Part shown: piece after piece, positions 59,572 to 64,000 of the stretch | Layout: each line of letters opens with the position of its first letter | Position numbering within the stretch: the stretch's first letter is position 1 | The notes under the pieces: generated by a model | What the model was told of the DNA's origin: nothing | What the model saw: only the letters and a program-made list of their open reading frames with translations | The model's database searches: none | Source: Peronospora farinosa | Lineage: Eukaryota > Oomycota > Peronosporomycetes > Peronosporales > Peronosporaceae | DNA: 64,000 nucleotides | Assembly: GCA_947646735.1 (NCBI GenBank) | Contig: CANTFK010000891.1 | Location: forward strand, 1 to 64,000 | Direction of reading: 5' to 3' | Program-made: the position numbers and the translations under genes

Positions 59572-60138
59572 TGATCGACCTGGCCCCTCGTTGGTAGACC
59601 CGGGTCCCTCATCGGTCGACCTGGGTCCCTCGTTGGTCGACCCGGTCCCTCATTGGTAGACCTGGGTCCCTCGTCGGTCGACCCGGTCCCTCGTTGGTCG
59701 ACCTGGGTCCCTCATTGGTCGACCCGGTCCCTCATTGGTCGACCTGGGTCCCTCATTGGTCGACCTCGGCCCCTCGGGGTTCAGCCACTCCGGACCAGTT
59801 AATACAAGGATCAGACCAGTCGACGCAAGGAATCAGAGCTTCAGGCAAGGATAGAGTAAAGGAGTTAAAAGGATAGGACTATATTAAATACTACTCAATT
59901 TGCGATCTACGTGGCACGACTCCGTCACCCAAGAAGGACTTGTTCTAAGTTACTCACTGTTCCGGGAAGGGATATATTTTGGCCCCCCGTCGAAGACAGT
60001 TGTGTAGCGAAGTTCAAGTGCGAATAGAGCTCCAGGATATATTTGGCCTGTGAGCTCGTTCGAGTAGCAACACCCCCCAAGACCCGCTATCGGAAGCGGT
60101 CTCCCTCACCTCAAGGTCCGGGAGCAACGTAAAGGTCA
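59555..60138 (+). repeat. Shared LTR of Gypsy-D, between copies 1 and 2 (about 584 bp)
   Basis: Same inferred bounds as 48428-49011 and same length, with about nine substitutions seen by eye. It is followed directly by the leader and gag of copy 2, so it serves as 3' LTR of copy 1 and 5' LTR of copy 2. Confidence 0.8.
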
Positions 60139-60480
60139 GGTGGTTAATACCCCTGAAACAAGAAGGAAAAGGCCAGGGACGACAAGCGCCCCTGAAGAAT
60201 TTGGCTCTAAGTCCACTCTCGACAAGGTCGATCGAGTGGCCACCTACCGGCCCACCGAGTGAAGCATATCCACTCGAGGCCCCCCAGGTCTACCTCCCTC
60301 AAGGCAGACGTCTACATCGTCACCAAGTCCTCCGAAGAGTGCAACCCGCCAGCCGACGGGTACACAAGGTGAGAGAAGGTTCATACGCGGCATCGGGGTA
60401 CCCCCTCCGACAGTCGGCAGTCCGGCACAGTGAGTGGTTTGGGGTCTCATCATACAATTTTGAGAACCCACTCCACCACA

Positions 60481-63002
60481 ATGGTGCGCGTGCCCGGATC
60501 TTCGGAAGACGCGGGATTTCACCGCGAGTCCCAAGACGATAAAGATGTTCATGTCAAGAAGGAGCACAAGACCGAAGAGTCACTGGAAGACCGATCGCCA
60601 GTGACTCAAGAAGAAACAAACAAAGGATCGAAGGACCGACCGGGCCTTGGGAGGGGCCCGGTCAACATGGTCGAGGTTGAATTCATTGAAGAAAAACCTA
60701 AATACCCTCCCTATGTCCTCGTTGAGGACACCTTGGGTCATGACGCCTATCATGATCCAGAGGACCATCAGCCGACGGTGAAAACCGAGAGGCTAAGGTC
60801 CCCAAAAAACAACAAAACAAGATCGCGCAATCCAAGCCGACGAAGTTCCGGATGAAGGCACCCGGAAACACCAAGTCGATAGGCCCCGAGAAGGCAGGAC
60901 TGGCGTCATGGACAGACGCTGATGTCACGAGGGCCTACCACCAACGCAAGCTGAACGCGTTCCTGGAGAGCGACCCCGTCGCGAAGATCCTGGAGATCCG
61001 GCAGCTGGGTCAACTCACTGGGCCGGTGTCGACCCTGCCACGGCTGCACTCCGTCACGGACGCGATCACAGCGCTGGTCACCATGCTTCGTGAAGCGAAC
61101 ATGGTCGCAGGTCGGTTCGACCCGGACGACCTGCTATCCCTGGGATTCGACAGAATCACAACAACGTTAGAGCATATGCACAAGCGTCTGTCGATCCTGG
61201 TGGGTACCACACCAGCAACGGAACACCCACCTCTGGTGACACCTACACACATGCGGTCCAAGGACAGCCAGATGACGCTTCAAGACATCACGGTGGGTCC
61301 CCACATGTACGGAGCCGCCGGCCACCCAGGGGCGAATCAAGACCCATCTCAACACCTGATGCCAAGCGGCCAGAGGGAAGCAGCACCGTGGTCCCCAGGA
61401 TCGTCCTCAACTGGGTCGGTCACTAGGATGCCCCTAGGCCCTACTGGAGCGGCGCTGCTCCAGGCCCGAGCGCGCAGCGCGGAGCAGGAACCACGTGGTC
61501 TCGAAACGGCGACGCGTGGCAAGAATGAAAATCATTCCGATTTTCAGCCAATGGGAAATCAGCAAGAGAAAAAGTTGGAATTTGCTCTGCCCCGTGACGA
61601 AGATGCTGGGGGGGAAGGACCTACCTACCCGGTAGGTGATCTGCAGACCCTCTTCGACGCGGCGATGGCAAGATTTTTGAATGAACGCCAAGTACCGCGG
61701 GCACACCCTAACGGGAGTGTAGCAGGAGGAAGACCAGAGGCGCAAAGGACGACCGCTCACCATGACCAGCATCCAGGCATACAAATGCCAAGAGGCCACA
61801 CGATGACCGACGTCGATATGGAATCCGTCGGTTCCTGTGAGTTCGACCCTGACAACATGGATTTGAGGGGACCTCAGTCGATGATGGCGAACGCAGCGCT
61901 GGGACAGATGCCAAATATGGTCCCTCGCATCAAACTCTCGGCGACCTCGGATCTTAAAGAATTTCATGGAAGAGACCAAGACGAAGACAGAGCGCGCAGC
62001 TGGGTATCGACGGTCAAGACAGCATTTATAAGAGACCAAGCACCAGATGATGAACGATGTCTCGTTTTTGGAGGATTGCTGACTGGACCGGCACAGAATT
62101 GGTACCGTCAACTGGGTCGCTCAGTCCGAGGAAACTGGAAGGACTTAATCCAAGAGTTCATGATTCGGTTCTGTGGTACGGGGGTACCGGTCGCCCGCCA
62201 GTACTACCATGCGAAGAAAAGGTCGGAAGAGACCCCGCTGGATTATCTGTACCGCCTGAATGTGCTTGGACTCAGGGCGAAGATGAAGATTAAGGATGGG
62301 TCGCCCAAGATTCAGAAGGATCACGTCGATCACTACATTTTGACGGTGGACGACCCAGAGCTAGCAGACAAGTTGACTATGCTGCGTCTGGCGGACGTGG
62401 AAGAATTGGAGGAAGTATTGACAGCATGTCAGCGGACGAAGGCAAGACGAGGCAAGATGCTGTTTGGATCAAACAAGTTTCGTCAGAAGGCACCGGCACT
62501 ACCCGAGAGGCCGAGAGATCTAAATCGCCGCTCCATACATGCAGTACGGACGCCCCTGGAAGACTCGAGCTCTGAAGATTCCAGTCCAGACTCCTCGGAG
62601 AATGAGGGAGATCTAAGACGAGTCTACCTTATGGAGAAGGAAGCGGGGAGGGATCCAAGTGTGAGGTTCTCAAAGAATCTACCGACTAGGGAGGCCGACC
62701 AACATCGCCAGGCAGTAGACCAGCGACCCGGCCCATCATCAGCGACCCCAAACACGAGATGTGCATATTGCGGGTCCAAGAAACATGGAGATCTGAATTG
62801 CTGGAAAAGATTGACCTGCGACCGCTGTGGAAGGAAGGGTCACCCGTCTGACCGCTGCCTGTTTGTATGCCGGGGTTGTGGAGAGATTCACGAGATTGGG
62901 AAGTGCCAGATGGAGGAGTTCTATAATTTGTTCCGTCAATGGTACAACCCAGCCAAGCATGCAGGGATGTTCCCGGAGAAACTCGAGAAGATGGCAAATT
63001 AG
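60481..63002 (+). pseudogene. Gypsy-D gag, copy 2 (one indel)
   Basis: ATG at 60481 reads in frame (MVRVPGSSEDAGFHRESQDD) to about 60800, where an A-run one base shorter than in copy 1 (six against seven, near 60803) shifts the frame; from about 60852 a single open frame of 716 codons runs to the gag stop at 63000-63002, including the gag core and three zinc knuckles. The lesions of copies 1 and 2 are at different places. Confidence 0.85.
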
Positions 63003-64000
63003 GACGCTCGCCAGGTTTGAATCTGGTACGAGCCGAGCGTTCTAATTGTTGCATCTTTGCATATGTGGAGAAACAGCCCAAGGAGGGGACGGGTATTCCA
63101 GTTAAGATTGGAAATATATCGAAGATTGGAAATTACCCTGTGGTCCATGTTGCTTCTTTGAATGAGCCTAATAGTTTTGTTCGAGAAAGTTCAGTAATGG
63201 AGTTGGACTTATTGCCAGGCGAGTCTAGGGGGTACTGGAAATACCACGCCCCTACTAAATGGTTCAGGCAAGCGAAAGCCTCTGGAAAGGTCAACAACGA
63301 CCATGCAAATTTGTTGTTCGATACTGGTGCCGAGATATCCATTCTGGATATCGCCTTTGCTCGTAAGGTAGGCTGCCAAATTGATGAAAGTGAACGACAA
63401 GAATGTATTGGTATTGGGGAAGCCGTATACACCACGGAGGGACGCACTCGCATCAAGGTCACTCTGAATGGGAACTTGGTGTACATCTTTAAGGTGTGGG
63501 TAGGCCCTATGGTAGGCCAAGATGCAATTTTGGGGATGGACTTCATGGTCCCAGCCGGTATCCGGTTAGACTTGGCCGACGGAACTCTTTGCCTCCCCGA
63601 TGAGGTCAGGGTACAGTTGACTGGGCGAAGGACACTGTACAATACTCGAGTATCGGATGTGAAATTGGGTCGGTATGTACAGATATCCGTTGGAGGATGT
63701 ACGGAAGTGCCTCTCAAAAGGTCGACCTCAGAACAGTGGAAATTGTGGGTCACGAGAGGCGAACGATGGGTGACCACCATGATACAAGGGATAGGACGTC
63801 GACCGATTTTGAAGATAACCAATGTCAGCCCTCGCCCCTTAACATTGCATGAAGATACCAAGGTAGGTATGTGGTTGACTAGGGAGCAAGTTCCGAGAAC
63901 GCCAGGGTTTGTCTCGGTAGGCTCTCGAAGATATGCGGAATGGCTAAATCTGGCTTATGAATCTACCACCGACCAGGTCGACCATCAGGTCGACCCAACG
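62939..64000 (+). CDS. Gypsy-D protease region, copy 2 (partial)
   Basis: Same -1 frame as in copy 1, open to the window end, with NLLFDTGAEISILD at about 63308-63350 and AILGMDFMVPAGI at about 63525. Linker truncated by the window. Confidence 0.85.
   Translation, partial: MVQPSQACRDVPGETREDGKLGRSPGLNLVRAERSNCCIFAYVEKQPKEGTGIPVKIGNISKIGNYPVVHVASLNEPNSFVRESSVMELDLLPGESRGYWKYHAPTKWFRQAKASGKVNNDHANLLFDTGAEISILDIAFARKVGCQIDESERQECIGIGEAVYTTEGRTRIKVTLNGNLVYIFKVWVGPMVGQDAILGMDFMVPAGIRLDLADGTLCLPDEVRVQLTGRRTLYNTRVSDVKLGRYVQISVGGCTEVPLKRSTSEQWKLWVTRGERWVTTMIQGIGRRPILKITNVSPRPLTLHEDTKVGMWLTREQVPRTPGFVSVGSRRYAEWLNLAYESTTDQVDHQVDPT

Larger units (their letters stand above)
59555..64000 (+). mobile_element. 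Gypsy-D retrotransposon, tandem copy 2 (runs off window)
   Basis: LTR, leader, gag and protease of a second copy, about 99% identical to copy 1 over the shared stretch, in the same orientation. The window ends in the protease-pol linker. Confidence 0.92.

Overview
The window looks like nuclear DNA of an oomycete, most likely a Peronosporales species such as Phytophthora or a downy mildew. Six host genes, with short GT-AG introns of 62-132 nt where introns occur, sit in a compact island (about 29.9-43.6 kb). The island is walled in on both sides by large, nested LTR retrotransposons, the usual gene-sparse/repeat-rich contrast of these genomes. The species call is an inference from style, not from a marker gene.

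Left block (1-27717). An old Ty3/Gypsy copy (here Gypsy-C, + strand, heavily mutated) is the substrate. A relative (Gypsy-B', + strand, only its 3' end in the window, LTR 886-1205) adjoins its 5' side. A younger element, Gypsy-A (5941-26656, - strand, 5-bp TSD GTAAT), has landed inside Gypsy-C. A complete Copia element (19708-24542, - strand, TSD GTTTG) has landed inside Gypsy-A between gag and protease. Gypsy-A also carries a six-copy, 1.46-kb tandem array (6842-15602) made from its own 3' end.

Gene island. In order: mitochondrial-type threonine dehydratase (29954-31573 +), an eIF4B-like translation factor (five exons, 33353-31853 -), the ribosome-assembly factor RPF2 (34007-35035 +), phosphoserine phosphatase (five exons, 36343-35234 -), a cyclic-nucleotide phosphodiesterase (38327-36645 -), and a vacuolar sorting receptor (two exons, 41848-43595 +). 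These are housekeeping functions: isoleucine and serine metabolism, translation, ribosome assembly, signalling and endomembrane sorting. I see no RXLR or Crinkler effector.

Right block (44516-64000). A 5'-truncated Gypsy-B (- strand, 44516-48393) abuts a tandem run of a fourth family, Gypsy-D (+ strand): LTR - internal - LTR - internal, the second copy running off the window. Gypsy-D pol carries two RNase H domains, an integrase and a chromodomain.

Most interesting point: all the Gypsy families here have the same unusual layout. Besides gag-pol, each has a long reading frame on the opposite strand, starting next to the 3' LTR and running towards, and usually into, the chromodomain-coding end of pol. 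The antisense proteins of families A, B and D do not obviously resemble one another in sequence but share basic or Ser/Pro-rich and coiled-coil character. This convergent, partly overlapping two-strand design is the best candidate in the window for an under-described system.
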